Counted from the stretch's first letter, positions 35,616 to 44,402 are shown. The stretch is DNA of 64,000 bases from JANYHF01 sp963732765 (GCA_963732765.1 CAVTAS010000001.1:372001-436000); one strand, 5' to 3'. Translations and numbers: made by a program. Notes: generated from the letters alone by a model not told the origin.

Positions 35616-36323
35616 ACCATGGCACAGTCCCTTGAACTGAAGGCCACGGCGCGCGACAAGGTCGGCAAGGGGGCCGCCAAGAACGTCCGCCGTACCGGCC
35701 TCGTCCCCGGCGTCATCTATGGCGACAAGCGCCCCGCCGAGCCTATCAACGTCGTCTATGCCGACCTCTGGAAGCACTATCGCGGCGGTCGTTTCCTCGC
35801 CACGGTGTTCCAGCTCGATGTCGGTGGCGTCAAGCAGCAGGTGCTGCCGCGCGACGTGCAGCTCGACCCGGTGAAGGACTTCATCATCCACGTCGATTTC
35901 CAGCGCATCGCCAAGAACGCTGTTATCCGCGTGCTGATCCCGGTCAACTTCATCAATCATGAGAAATCGCCCGGCATCAAGCGCGGCGGCGTGCTCAATA
36001 TCGTGCGTCACGAGGTCGAGCTGTTCTGCCCGGCCGACGCCATCCCGGAGGCGCTTGAGGTCAATCTCGAGGGCCTTGAGATCGGCGACTCGGTGCACAT
36101 CTCGGCCGTCACGCTGCCGCCTAACACCAAGCCCACTATTACCGACCGCGACTTCACGGTTGCCACCATCGCAGGCGCCAAGGCCGAGGAAGCCGAGACC
36201 GCCACGACGGCTGCCGCCGAGGGTGAGGCTGCTCCGGCCGCCGACGCCAAGGGCGCAGCGCCTGCCAAGGGTGCCGCTCCCGCCAAGGGTGCCGCTCCGG
36301 CCAAGGACGAGAAGAAGAAGTAG
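35616..36323 (+). CDS. rplY: 50S ribosomal protein L25 (long CTC form)
   Basis: A 235-aa 5S-rRNA-binding ribosomal protein of the L25/CTC type. The N-terminal L25 domain shows LELKATARDKVGKGAAKNVR and GLVPGVIYGDKRPAEPINV. The TL5-like C-terminal beta domain shows VDFQRIAKNAVIRVLIPVNF and PADAIPEALEVNLEGLEIGD. The tail is Ala/Lys-rich with tandem GAAPAK repeats before DEKKK, a natural low-complexity end. The start is ATG 35616, just after GAAGAGAACC. rplY-pth-ychF is a common alphaproteobacterial order. Confidence 0.95.
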   Translation, partial: TMAQSLELKATARDKVGKGAAKNVRRTGLVPGVIYGDKRPAEPINVVYADLWKHYRGGRFLATVFQLDVGGVKQQVLPRDVQLDPVKDFIIHVDFQRIAKNAVIRVLIPVNFINHEKSPGIKRGGVLNIVRHEVELFCPADAIPEALEVNLEGLEIGDSVHISAVTLPPNTKPTITDRDFTVATIAGAKAEEAETATTAAAEGEAAPAADAKGAAPAKGAAPAKGAAPAKDEKKK

Positions 36324-36343
36324 ATGTGATTGCAGCGCTTCCG

Positions 36344-36376
36344 CCCCCGGCCATCGGCGCCGGGGGTGGGGCTTTT
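36344..36376 (+). terminator. Rho-independent terminator of rplY
   Basis: CCCCCGG-CCATCGGCG-CCGGGGG stem followed by TGGGGCTTTT, about 20 bases past the L25 stop. Confidence 0.75.
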
Positions 36377-36378
36377 CG

Positions 36379-36455
36379 CGAGTGGTGAGTGGTGAGTCGT
36401 CAGTGGACAGAAGGTGGCCTTTTCGACCACTCACCACTCACGACTCACCACTCAC
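36379..36455. repeat. GAGTGGTGAGTGGTGAGT inverted repeat
   Basis: Left arm of tandem GTGAGTG(G) words (36379-36406) and inverted right arm CCACTCACCACTCACG... (36427-36455). A second copy of the same design lies at 50682-50772, so this is a dispersed family. Confidence 0.85.
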
Positions 36456-36465
36456 CTCCTTCCCC

Positions 36466-37197
36466 ATGAAACTCCTGGTCGGCCTCGGCAATCCGGGCGA
36501 GAAGTTCGCCCGCAACCGCCACAACGTCGGATTCATGGCGTTGCAAACCATCGCCAAGGAACACGGATTTCCTGCCTTCAAGCGGCGCTTTTCGGGTGTG
36601 GCGTCCGAAGGCGAGATAGACGGCGAGAAATGCCTGCTGCTGATGCCCACGACCTATATGAACGATAGTGGCCGCTCGGTGGGCGAGGCAGCGCGATTCC
36701 TGAAGCTGACGACAAGCGATGTTATCGTCATCCACGATGAGATTGACCTCGCTCCTGCCAAGCTGAAGGTGAAAACCGGCGGCGGGGTGGCGGGCCACAA
36801 CGGCTTGCGCTCGATCTCGCAGCATCTCGACAACGACTATGTCCGGGTACGCATCGGCGTCGGGCATCCTGGCTCGAAGGATGCGGTGCATCACTACGTG
36901 CTAGGCGATTTCCACAAGTCCGAGTTCGCTGCCTGGGTCGATCCGATGCTGGCGGCCATGGCCAAGGCGGCGGGTCATCTGGTCAAGGGGCAGGCCGACA
37001 AGTTCATGAGCGAGGTCGCTCTGCTGACGCAACCCGAAGACGAACGCAAGGCCAAGAAAGCTGCCGAGGCTCCGCCAACCGCGCCGAAACCGGATCCCGT
37101 GCCACGGCATCCGGCAGGCGAGGGAGCGGCAAAACGCGCGGGGGCGATGGCCGAGAATTTGAAGAAATGGCTCGCCGGGCGCGGGAAGAATACTTGA
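36466..37197 (+). CDS. pth: Peptidyl-tRNA hydrolase with basic C-terminal extension
   Basis: Recycles tRNA by cleaving peptidyl-tRNA. Seen: KLLVGLGNPGEKFARNRHNV (with catalytic-site Asn and His), LLLMPTTYMNDSGRSVGEAA, VIVIHDEIDLAPAKLKVKTG, and GGVAGHNGLRSISQHLDNDY. The core is standard, but at 243 aa the protein is about 45 residues longer than E. coli Pth. The extra C-terminus is Pro/Lys/Ala-rich (ERKAKKAAEAPPTAPKPDPV) and ends NLKKWLAGRGKNT. The start is ATG 36466. Confidence 0.95.
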   Translation: MKLLVGLGNPGEKFARNRHNVGFMALQTIAKEHGFPAFKRRFSGVASEGEIDGEKCLLLMPTTYMNDSGRSVGEAARFLKLTTSDVIVIHDEIDLAPAKLKVKTGGGVAGHNGLRSISQHLDNDYVRVRIGVGHPGSKDAVHHYVLGDFHKSEFAAWVDPMLAAMAKAAGHLVKGQADKFMSEVALLTQPEDERKAKKAAEAPPTAPKPDPVPRHPAGEGAAKRAGAMAENLKKWLAGRGKNT

Positions 37198-37230
37198 GCG
37201 GCGACGCTCGCAACGATGATCGGACGTACC

Positions 37231-38329
37231 ATGGGATTCAAATGCGGTATTGTCGGCCTGCCCAATGTCGGCAAGTCGACCCTGTTCAATGCGCTGACGC
37301 AAACGGCGGCGGCCGAGGCGGCCAACTATCCGTTCTGCACCATCGAGCCCAACGTGGGTGACGTCGGTGTGCCCGATCCCCGGCTGGATAAGTTGGCCGA
37401 GATCGGCAAGTCGGCGCAGATCATCCCGACCCGGCTGACCTTCGTCGATATCGCGGGCCTGGTGCGCGGCGCGTCCAAGGGCGAGGGCCTGGGCAATCAG
37501 TTCCTGGGCAATATTCGCGAATGCGACGCCATCGCCCATGTGCTGCGCTGTTTCGTCGATGACGACGTCACCCATGTCGAGAACAAGATCGATCCCCTGG
37601 CCGATGCCGAGACGGTCGAGACCGAGCTGATGCTGGCCGACCTGGAGAGTTCTGGAGAAGCGCAAGGCGCCGCTGGAGAAGAAAGCCAAGGGCGGCGACA
37701 AGGACGCCAAGGCGAGCGTCGAGCTGATGCAGAAGGTGATCGCCGTGCTGGCCGAGGGTAAGGCCGCCCGTACCGCCGCTATCACCGATGAGGAGAAGCC
37801 CGGCTTCCGCATGCTGCAGCTCCTCACAGGCAAGCCCGTGCTTTATGTCTGTAATGTCGAGGAAGGCTCCGCCGCGACCGGCAACGCCATCTCAAAGAAG
37901 GTCGAGGATTGGGCCAAGGCCAATAGCGCGGCAGCCGTCGTGATCTCGGCCAAGATCGAGGCCGAGGTGGCGCAGCTGCCGCCCGAGGAGCAGAAGGATT
38001 TTCTTGGCGCGCTAGGCCTGGAGGAAACCGGCCTCAACCGCATGATCCGCGCGGGCTACAGGCTGCTGGGTCTCATCACCTATTTCACCGTCGGCCCGAA
38101 AGAGGCGCGCGCCTGGACCATCACGGCCGGCACCAAAGCGCCCAAAGCCGCGGCGGTGATCCATACGGATTTCGAGAAGGGTTTCATCCGTGCCGAGACG
38201 ATAGCGTATACGGATTACGTGACGCTGAAAGGCGAGACCGGCGCCAAAGAGGCGGGCAAGATGCGCCTGGAAGGCAAGGAGTACACGGTCGCCGATGGCG
38301 ATGTGCTGCATTTCAGGTTTGCGAATTGA
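37231..38329 (+). pseudogene. ychF: YchF/OLA1-family GTPase, frameshifted
   Basis: YchF is a ribosome-associated P-loop ATP/GTPase. The first part (from MGFKCGIVGLPNVGKSTLFN at 37231) holds the Walker A motif and DIAGLVRGASKGEGLGNQFL. It reads normally to ELMLADLES near 37650. An extra T at 37650-37651 (GAGAGTTCTGGAG where GAGAGTCTGGAG is expected) shifts the frame. In the other frame the family sequence continues without loss: LEKRKAPLEKKAKGGDKDAK, ASVELMQKVIAVLAEG, and the TGS domain (AWTITAGTKAPKAAAVIHTD, EYTVADGDVLHFRFAN). Without the T the product would be a normal 365-aa YchF. A sequencing error is as likely as true loss. Confidence 0.9.
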
Positions 38330-38350
38330 GGTGAGGCTGGGCGTGTTCCC

Positions 38351-38388
38351 TCCTCTCCCCCGACGCTTTTTCGCGTCGGGGGAGAGGA
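38351..38388. repeat. TCCTCTCCCCCGACGC palindrome
   Basis: A 16-bp perfect stem (TCCTCTCCCCCGACGC and complement) around TTTTTC, just after ychF. Same family as 17498-17529 and 38532-38565. It could fold in the ychF transcript. Confidence 0.85.
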
Positions 38389-38531
38389 GACGGCCCCTCG
38401 AAGCGCGTTTCAGCGCAAGAGCTAGGCGGCCGGTGAGGGGCGGGAGCTTGCTCCGACCTTCGTGCTACGTGTACGGAGCAAAATCGTGCCCCTCATCTGT
38501 CGCTGTTTCCGTCGCTTGCGCTCCGGGCGAC

Positions 38532-38565
38532 ATCCTCTCCCCCGCGAAGAGGCGGGGGAGAGGAT
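38532..38565. repeat. ATCCTCTCCCCCGC palindrome
   Basis: Perfect 14-bp stem around GAAGAG, preceded by GGGCGAC, the same lead-in as at 17491. It ends 13 bases before the stop of the minus-strand Crp/Fnr gene. The 200 bases between the two palindromes hold no gene. Confidence 0.85.
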
Positions 38566-38577
38566 AGGCCCCTCACC

Positions 38578-39303
38578 CTACCGCCGCGCGTTCAAATACC
38601 CGCCCTGGAACCCTGCCAGATCGCGCAGCCGCGCCAGATCGTGGATCTGTACCCGCCCCTTGCGCACCGTCAGCAGGCCTTGTTCGCGCAGCTGGCGCAG
38701 CACACGGTTAACGTGGATCGCCGTCAGGCCCAGGGCGTCGGCAAGCACGAACTGGCTGAGCGGGCACTTGAACTCGGTTTCGCTTGCCTGCCCGATCAGG
38801 GTCAGGCGTTCGGCAAGCTCCATGAAAAAATGGGCGGTGCGCTCGATGGCGCTGCGCCGTCCGATATTGACCAGATGCTCGACCACCATTGCTTCATCGC
38901 GCGAGGCGGCCCACAGCAGGGCCGCCCCCAGGCGCGGAAACTCGGTGACGACGCGCATCATATGAGTGGTCTCGACCGCACTCACCACGGCATCGGTCAA
39001 CGCCAGAAAGGAATGATCGGCGGTGCGCAAAAGCACGCTGCGCAGGCCGACGCAATCGCCCGCGATGGGAAATGAGATGATCTGCCGCCCGCCATCGGGC
39101 AGGCTCTTGTAGCTGCACGCCCAGCCCTGTTGCAGCACGAAAGCCTTGTGTCCGGTCTGGCCCTCCTGCACCAGCTCCTGGCCCCGGCGCATCTTGACCG
39201 GCGACGATTGGATGTCGGCAAGGCACGCCAGCTCTGCCTGCGTCAAGGGCAAGAAGGTATTTAGTTTCCTTGCTAATACACTGTCGAAGTGAGCAGGTGC
39301 CAT
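38578..39303 (-). CDS. Crp/Fnr-family transcriptional regulator
   Basis: A 241-aa regulator with an N-terminal cyclic-nucleotide-binding-like barrel (RGQELVQEGQTGHKAFVLQQ, PDGGRQIISFPIAGDCVGLR), a dimer helix (RSAIERTAHFFMELAERLTL) and a C-terminal winged helix (CPLSQFVLADALGLTAIHVN, RVLRQLREQGLLTVRKGRV). The FNR iron-sulfur cysteines are absent and the cAMP pocket is not canonical, so the signal is unknown. It is divergent from the 80-aa gene at 39459. Confidence 0.9.
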   Translation of the reverse strand: MAPAHFDSVLARKLNTFLPLTQAELACLADIQSSPVKMRRGQELVQEGQTGHKAFVLQQGWACSYKSLPDGGRQIISFPIAGDCVGLRSVLLRTADHSFLALTDAVVSAVETTHMMRVVTEFPRLGAALLWAASRDEAMVVEHLVNIGRRSAIERTAHFFMELAERLTLIGQASETEFKCPLSQFVLADALGLTAIHVNRVLRQLREQGLLTVRKGRVQIHDLARLRDLAGFQGGYLNARR

Positions 39304-39458
39304 GGGCGTCTCAATTGACCGCTGAGGTCAGGGACACAGGCGCAACAGCACTGGCATCAGGCTGAAAACAATACACCGTCGTTTGCTCCAATTGCAAACA
39401 TGGATCAATGCACGGAATGCTGCAGTGCAATATATTCGCAGTCGAAAGGACTTCCAAG

Positions 39459-39701
39459 ATGCCTCCGAGCAATCCGACGTCGAACGCTGCGGGTCTTGCC
39501 GCTCTCGGTATCTGTGAGTCGCTGCTGCTGGCGCTGACAGACCTCAAGCTGATCTCCGAACAGAATTCGCACGATATTCTCACCGACGTCGTCACCACCA
39601 ACACCGAGGCCGCCGCCCTGTCGGCGACACCCGATGGCCATCTGGCGGTGGTTGCGATCATCGAGAGAATCCTCGCCGGCAAGAACGGAACGCCGCGCTG
39701 A
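39459..39701 (+). CDS. Small helical hypothetical protein
   Basis: An 80-aa protein: NAAGLAALGICESLLLALTD, LKLISEQNSHDILTDVVTTN, and GHLAVVAIIERILAGKNGTP. It resembles small uncharacterised proteins common in Bradyrhizobium-type Alphaproteobacteria. The start is ATG 39459 behind GAAAGGACTT; an ATG 17 codons upstream lacks support. It is divergently transcribed from the Crp/Fnr gene with 155 bases between, which may hold a shared operator (partial palindrome TTGCTCCAATTGCAA at 39383). The 334 bases after it (39702-40035) show no gene. Confidence 0.75.
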   Translation: MPPSNPTSNAAGLAALGICESLLLALTDLKLISEQNSHDILTDVVTTNTEAAALSATPDGHLAVVAIIERILAGKNGTPR

Positions 39702-40035
39702 ATCGCGACGGCAACTCGAAGTCCAATAGCGAGGAAAATTCCTCTAAACACTGATCCAAGTTGGTCGGCCTGCGCCTTGTTGCGGACTATATTCGTCCGC
39801 GACAGGATCGGTTGCACCTTGGTGTCGCTCTATCGCTGTCATGGTGATGCGCTCAGGCACGCCTTTACGGGGCGGCGGGCGATTCAGTTCAGCCATTGGA
39901 CAACGGGCGTTACCGGTTTCGCTTGTCTGCCAACCAGGAATTGGATCGCCCTGCGTCATTGGCGCCGTGACCGGGGCAAGGCAAAACCGTGTCACCGGCC
40001 CAGGGTGCCGCTTGCTGATTTTGGAGCTTGCGTTC

Positions 40036-40266
40036 ATGTATACCCTGCCCCAGGAACATCCCGGTTCGCTGACGTTTGGCCTGAACATCGCGCAGCTTTT
40101 TGCCGATTTGCCGGATCACCAATGGCCGGAGCTGTTCGAAGAGTTGCGCCGGACCAAGGAGCTGTCCAAGGCCATCGGCGAGATCAACCTGTTGCTCCAC
40201 GATCCCGCGCACCGCGATCTGGCGGTAGCTGCCTTGCGCCGGGTTGGGCTGTATCTGGCGGCCTAA
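40036..40266 (+). CDS. Small hypothetical protein
   Basis: A 76-aa helical protein: MYTLPQEHPGSLTFGLNIAQ, LFADLPDHQWPELFEELRRT, and NLLLHDPAHRDLAVAALRRV. No family recognised, no signal peptide. ATG 40036 is chosen because the coding-like part begins there; the frame is open upstream to 39841, but that part has no coding character. It stands alone between the 80-aa gene and the fasciclin gene. Confidence 0.55.
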   Translation: MYTLPQEHPGSLTFGLNIAQLFADLPDHQWPELFEELRRTKELSKAIGEINLLLHDPAHRDLAVAALRRVGLYLAA

Positions 40267-40405
40267 GCTCGCGCGCGGTCGCGGATTTGGATCACTCACA
40301 AATTCCAAATTTAACGTGACCGGCCACCGCCGATCCATTCGCCTTTTCCTCCCGTTTCCCTGTCAGCTCCACGACGGAGCGCCAGTCAAACGAGGAGACT
40401 TCCCC

Positions 40406-40969
40406 ATGCGCATTCTCTCGACCTTCGCAAAGGCCGCCATTGTCGCCGCTTCGCTCGCCGTCGCACCCGCCGCCTTCGCTGGCGACGTGATGGTCGGCGG
40501 CGCCGCCATGATGGCGTCCAAAGACATCATCGACAATGCCGTCAACTCCAAGGACCACACCACGCTGGTCGCCGCCGTCAAGGCTGCCGGCCTGGTCGAC
40601 ACGCTCAAGAGCGCAGGCCCGTTCACGGTGTTCGCTCCGGTCAACGCCGGCTTTGACGCCCTGCCCGCCGGCACCGTCGACAATCTGCTGAAGCCCGAGA
40701 ACAAGGCCGCCCTCACCGGTGTCCTGACCTATCACGTGGTCGCGGGCCGCATGGCCGCCGAAGACCTGGCCATGAAAGCAAAGGAGATGGGCGGCAAGCT
40801 GGAGCTCAAGACCGTCGCCGGCGGGATGATCACCTTGCAGTCCGACGGCAAGGACGGCTGGGACGTGGTCGACGCCAACGGCGGCAAATCGCACATCACC
40901 ATCGCCAATGTGTTCCAGTCGAACGGCGTCATCCACGTCATCGACAAGGTGCTGCTGCCCAAGGGCTAA
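40406..40969 (+). CDS. Secreted fasciclin-domain protein
   Basis: A 187-aa periplasmic or exported protein with a signal peptide (AAIVAASLAVAPAAFAGDVM) and one FAS1 domain: TTLVAAVKAAGLVDTLKSAG, FTVFAPVNAGFDALPAGTVD, LLKPENKAALTGVLTYHVVA, and the closing GVIHVIDKVLLPKG. FAS1 domains act in adhesion or matrix binding; the partner is unknown. ATG 40406 follows GAGGAGACTTCCCC. A rho-independent terminator follows 60 bases after the stop. Confidence 0.93.
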   Translation: MRILSTFAKAAIVAASLAVAPAAFAGDVMVGGAAMMASKDIIDNAVNSKDHTTLVAAVKAAGLVDTLKSAGPFTVFAPVNAGFDALPAGTVDNLLKPENKAALTGVLTYHVVAGRMAAEDLAMKAKEMGGKLELKTVAGGMITLQSDGKDGWDVVDANGGKSHITIANVFQSNGVIHVIDKVLLPKG

Positions 40970-41028
40970 GCGTCCGGGACGATCGTGAGCGAGTTGCGAG
41001 CACCCTCCCCGGGCTCGCAGCAAAAGAG

Positions 41029-41066
41029 CAGGCGCAGCACCGGATCCGCTGCGCCTGTTTTTGTTT
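41029..41066 (+). terminator. Rho-independent terminator of the fasciclin gene
   Basis: CAGGCGCAGC-ACCGGATCC-GCTGCGCCTG stem followed by TTTTTGTTTG. Confidence 0.9.
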
Positions 41067-41089
41067 GTGGTGCGCATGGTCGTTGCGGC

Positions 41090-41116
41090 GTATAGGCGAC
41101 CCGTGGGTCGCCCTAC
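41090..41116. repeat. GTATAGGCGACCC...GGGTCGCCCTAC palindrome
   Basis: An 11- to 12-bp imperfect stem around GT, between the fasciclin terminator and uvrB. The outer GTA...CTAC ends and GGCG/CGCC core match the GTAGGGGCG family seen at 20349, 54770 and 57785. Confidence 0.7.
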
Positions 41117-41163
41117 TGCAACATGGTTTGTCCTATCAGCCGAACCACCCTATATTCCCCCCC

Positions 41164-43695
41164 ATGGGACACTCACGACAGGACGGCGGGTTTGCGCCTG
41201 CCAAGAAGCCGCGCGGCAAGGCGAAGTCGGGCAAGCCGGTGCAGCCGCCGGTGGAGACGGCTGCCAATACGCCGGGGCTGTCGGACAATGAGCAGAGCCC
41301 GATCCTGGGCGCGTTGGATTCGCCGGAGCCGGCCGTAGGGCCGCGCCGGGCGCCCGCGCCGCGGAAAATGTCGGCCACCGAGCTGAAGATGCGCGCCGAT
41401 CCGAAAATTTCGGGCGGGCCGCGCGAGGGGCTGGAACATCTGCGGCCCGAGCAGCGGCCCATCGCGGAGGGGTTCACGCCGCATCGCCCACCGCGTCCCG
41501 ACAAGTCCGAGGGCGGTATTCCACTGCGTGTGGTCTCGCCCTACGAGCCCAAGGGCGACCAGCCCACGGCCATCGCCGAACTGGTCGCACAGGTCAACGC
41601 CAAGGAGCGCGATCAGGTACTGCTCGGCGTCACCGGGTCGGGCAAAACCTTCACGATGGCCAATGTCATCGAGCGCACGCAGCGCCCCGCGCTGATTCTG
41701 GCGCCGAATAAAACGCTGGCGGCTCAGCTCTATGGCGAGTTCAAGAGCTTCTTCCCAGACAACGCCGTCGAGTATTTCGTCTCCTACTACGATTACTATC
41801 AGCCGGAAGCCTATGTTCCGCGCACGGACACCTACATCGAGAAGGAAAGCTCGATCAACGAGCAGATCGACCGTATGCGTCATTCCGCGACGCGCGCCCT
41901 GCTCGAACGCGACGACGTGGTGGTGGTGGCGTCCGTGTCCTGCATCTACGGCATCGGCGACGTCGAGACCTATTCGGCTATGACGTTTGCGCTCAAGAAG
42001 GGCGAGCGCATCAGCCAGCGCCAGCTGCTTGGCGACCTTGTCGCGCTGCAGTACAAACGCAACGAGCAGAACTTCGTGCGCGGCATGTTCCGGGTACGCG
42101 GCGATACCGTCGATCTGTTCCCGTCGCATTTCGAGGACCGGGCCTGGCGCATCCAGATGTTCGGCGACGAGATCGAGAGCATCACCGAGTTCGACCCGCT
42201 GACCGGCCACAAAACAGCCGAGCTGCCGACCATCAAGATCTACGCTAACTCCCATTACGTGACGCCCAAACCGACGCTGGAACAGGCGGTGCGGCGTATC
42301 GAGAACGATCTGCAGGTGCGCCTCGCGGAGTTCAAAGACGCCGGCCGGCTCCTCGAAGCGCAGCGCCTGGAGCAGCGCACGCAGTTCGATCTGGAGATGA
42401 TCCAGGCCACCGGCGCCTGCGCGGGCATCGAGAACTATTCACGTTACCTCACGGGACGTGCGCCGGGCGAGCCGCCGCCGACGCTGTTCGAATATCTTCC
42501 GGACAACGCGCTGGTTTTCATCGACGAGAGCCACGTCACGATCGGCCAACTCGGCGCCATGTTCAAGGGCGACTTCAACCGCAAGGCGACGCTTGCCGAA
42601 TTCGGCTTCCGCCTGCCGTCCGCCATCGATAACCGTCCGCTCCGCTTCGAGGAATGGAATTTGATGCGGCCCCAGACGGTCTATGTGTCGGCCACGCCCG
42701 GCAACTGGGAGCTGGAGCAGACCGGCGGTGTATTCGTCGAGCAGGTCATCCGTCCAACCGGCCTCATTGACCCTCCGGTGGAAATCCGTCCCGCCCGCAC
42801 CCAGGTCGACGATGTGATCGACGAAGTACGGCAGGTGGCGCTCGCCGGCTATCGCACGCTCGTCACCACGCTAACTAAGCGCATGGCCGAAGACCTCACC
42901 GAGTACATGCACGAGCAGGGCATTCGCGTGCGCTACATGCACTCGGACATCGAGACGCTGGAGCGGATCGAGATCATCCGTGATCTGCGGCTCGGCGCCT
43001 TCGATGTGCTGATCGGCATCAACCTGTTGCGCGAGGGCCTCGACATTCCCGAGTGCGGCTTGGTGGCGATCCTCGATGCGGACAAGGAAGGCTTCCTGCG
43101 CTCAGAAACGTCCTTGGTACAGACGATCGGACGCGCCGCGCGCAATGTCGACGGCAAAGTCATTCTCTATGCTGATGGCATCACCGGCTCGATGGAGCGC
43201 GCCATGGCCGAGACCAACCGCCGGCGCGAGAAGCAGGTGGCGTACAATACCGAGCACGGCATCAACCCCGAGAGCATCAAGCGCAACATCTCCGATGTGA
43301 TGAGCTCGATGTACGAGCGCGATCACGTCACGGTGGATGCGGGCCCTGGCTTTAAGAAGGGCGAGAAACAGGCGCTGGCCGGGCACAACCTCGCCGCCGT
43401 CATCGCCGACATGGAAAAGCGCATGAAGGACGCCGCCGCCGATCTGGAATTCGAGGAAGCGGCTCGGCTGCGCGACGAGGTCAAGCGCCTGCGCGAAGTG
43501 GAACTGGCTGTCATGGACGATCCGCTGGCGCGGCAGTCTGATGTCGAGGCGGCAGTGGCGCGGGCAAATCGCGCGGCCAGGGGATCGCGGGTGCAAGAGG
43601 CCGAGGAGTTCTGGCCCAAGGGCGCGCCGGCAAAGTCGGCTGGGCGCAGCACGGCGGGACGTCCAGGGACAAGGGCCGTGCGAGGCAAGCGGTAG
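41164..43695 (+). CDS. uvrB: Excinuclease ABC subunit B, with long N-terminal extension
   Basis: The damage-verifying helicase of nucleotide excision repair. The protein has 843 aa against about 670 in E. coli. The conserved part starts near residue 120 (FRVVSPYEPKGDQ-type start, here PLRVVSPYEPKGDQPTAIAE). Seen: Walker A GVTGSGKTFTMA, NKTLAAQLYGEFKSFFPDNA, VEYFVSYYDYYQPEAYVPRT (beta-hairpin region), FIDESHVTIGQLGAMFKGDF, RFEEWNLMRPQTVYVSATPG, GINLLREGLDIPECGLVAIL, and the UVR motif (DLEFEEAARLRDEVKRLREV). The first 115 residues are Lys/Pro-rich and low-complexity. ATG 41164 is the first good start of this frame after the palindrome. Confidence 0.96.
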   Translation: MGHSRQDGGFAPAKKPRGKAKSGKPVQPPVETAANTPGLSDNEQSPILGALDSPEPAVGPRRAPAPRKMSATELKMRADPKISGGPREGLEHLRPEQRPIAEGFTPHRPPRPDKSEGGIPLRVVSPYEPKGDQPTAIAELVAQVNAKERDQVLLGVTGSGKTFTMANVIERTQRPALILAPNKTLAAQLYGEFKSFFPDNAVEYFVSYYDYYQPEAYVPRTDTYIEKESSINEQIDRMRHSATRALLERDDVVVVASVSCIYGIGDVETYSAMTFALKKGERISQRQLLGDLVALQYKRNEQNFVRGMFRVRGDTVDLFPSHFEDRAWRIQMFGDEIESITEFDPLTGHKTAELPTIKIYANSHYVTPKPTLEQAVRRIENDLQVRLAEFKDAGRLLEAQRLEQRTQFDLEMIQATGACAGIENYSRYLTGRAPGEPPPTLFEYLPDNALVFIDESHVTIGQLGAMFKGDFNRKATLAEFGFRLPSAIDNRPLRFEEWNLMRPQTVYVSATPGNWELEQTGGVFVEQVIRPTGLIDPPVEIRPARTQVDDVIDEVRQVALAGYRTLVTTLTKRMAEDLTEYMHEQGIRVRYMHSDIETLERIEIIRDLRLGAFDVLIGINLLREGLDIPECGLVAILDADKEGFLRSETSLVQTIGRAARNVDGKVILYADGITGSMERAMAETNRRREKQVAYNTEHGINPESIKRNISDVMSSMYERDHVTVDAGPGFKKGEKQALAGHNLAAVIADMEKRMKDAAADLEFEEAARLRDEVKRLREVELAVMDDPLARQSDVEAAVARANRAARGSRVQEAEEFWPKGAPAKSAGRSTAGRPGTRAVRGKR

Positions 43696-43733
43696 GATCT
43701 ATCCGGCAGATCGCCGGAGCGGGTTCCTCGCGC

Positions 43734-44402
43734 TCACCCCATCCGAGCTGACATGGCTCCTGCGCCTGCAACCATCCCCACGGGATCGACGAACGGCAGC
43801 ATCTCGTCGGGCTGCTGGAACTCGTCCATCATGACGGGCGTGTAGCCGGTCGCCACGTCCGGACCGACCGGCATTGAGATGGCGTCGCTGTAGAGCGTGC
43901 CCTCGTGCCAGAAATAGGTGACGGTGGTCTGGAACGCCGACGTCACCGGCGGGCCTTCCATGTTGAACACGCTTTGCGTTGTCGCTACCACGCCAGCCAC
44001 TTCGCGGTGCGCAATCGAGCGCTGCAATTGGCGGTCGTCCAGCATGTTGCGCAGAACACCGCTGGCTTCCCCGATCAGTTCCTTACCTATCTTGTCGGCC
44101 AGGATCGGGCGCTTTTCCAGGGCCGGCTTGGATACCGCAAGCAGTTGCAGCCGCGGCGTGCGCGATAGCGCGCGCGGCACCGGGCACATCTGCACCGCGC
44201 TGATCAGCGAGCGCAGCAACGATCCAGGCGGCTCCCAGCCCAAGTCGCGCAGGCGCTTCTGCTGCACAATCGAGGGATTGTCGTCACCGCGTTCCCACCG
44301 CGATACGGTGCGCTGCGATACGTTCAATTGCTCGGCCAGCTGCTGCTGACTGTAGCCAGCCCGCAGCCGAACAGCCCTGACAACTCCGCCCCAATGACCC
44401 AA
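43734..44402 (-). CDS. XRE-family helix-turn-helix regulator with C-terminal sensor-like domain
   Basis: A 222-aa regulator. Residues 5-60 form an XRE HTH (VVRAVRLRAGYSQQQLAEQL, NVSQRTVSRWERGDDNPSIV). The C-terminal 110 residues (VFNMEGPPVTSAFQTTVTYF, WHEGTLYSDAISMPVGPDV) look like a PAS-type sensory domain, though no ligand is apparent. The start is TTG 44402, six bases after AGGGAGCG; no ATG is available before the HTH. It converges on uvrB. Confidence 0.8.
   Translation of the reverse strand: MGHWGGVVRAVRLRAGYSQQQLAEQLNVSQRTVSRWERGDDNPSIVQQKRLRDLGWEPPGSLLRSLISAVQMCPVPRALSRTPRLQLLAVSKPALEKRPILADKIGKELIGEASGVLRNMLDDRQLQRSIAHREVAGVVATTQSVFNMEGPPVTSAFQTTVTYFWHEGTLYSDAISMPVGPDVATGYTPVMMDEFQQPDEMLPFVDPVGMVAGAGAMSARMG

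Noticed and set aside
37640..37660. Programmed frameshift in ychF
   Set aside because: No slippery heptamer and no family precedent; a plain one-base insertion is simpler.
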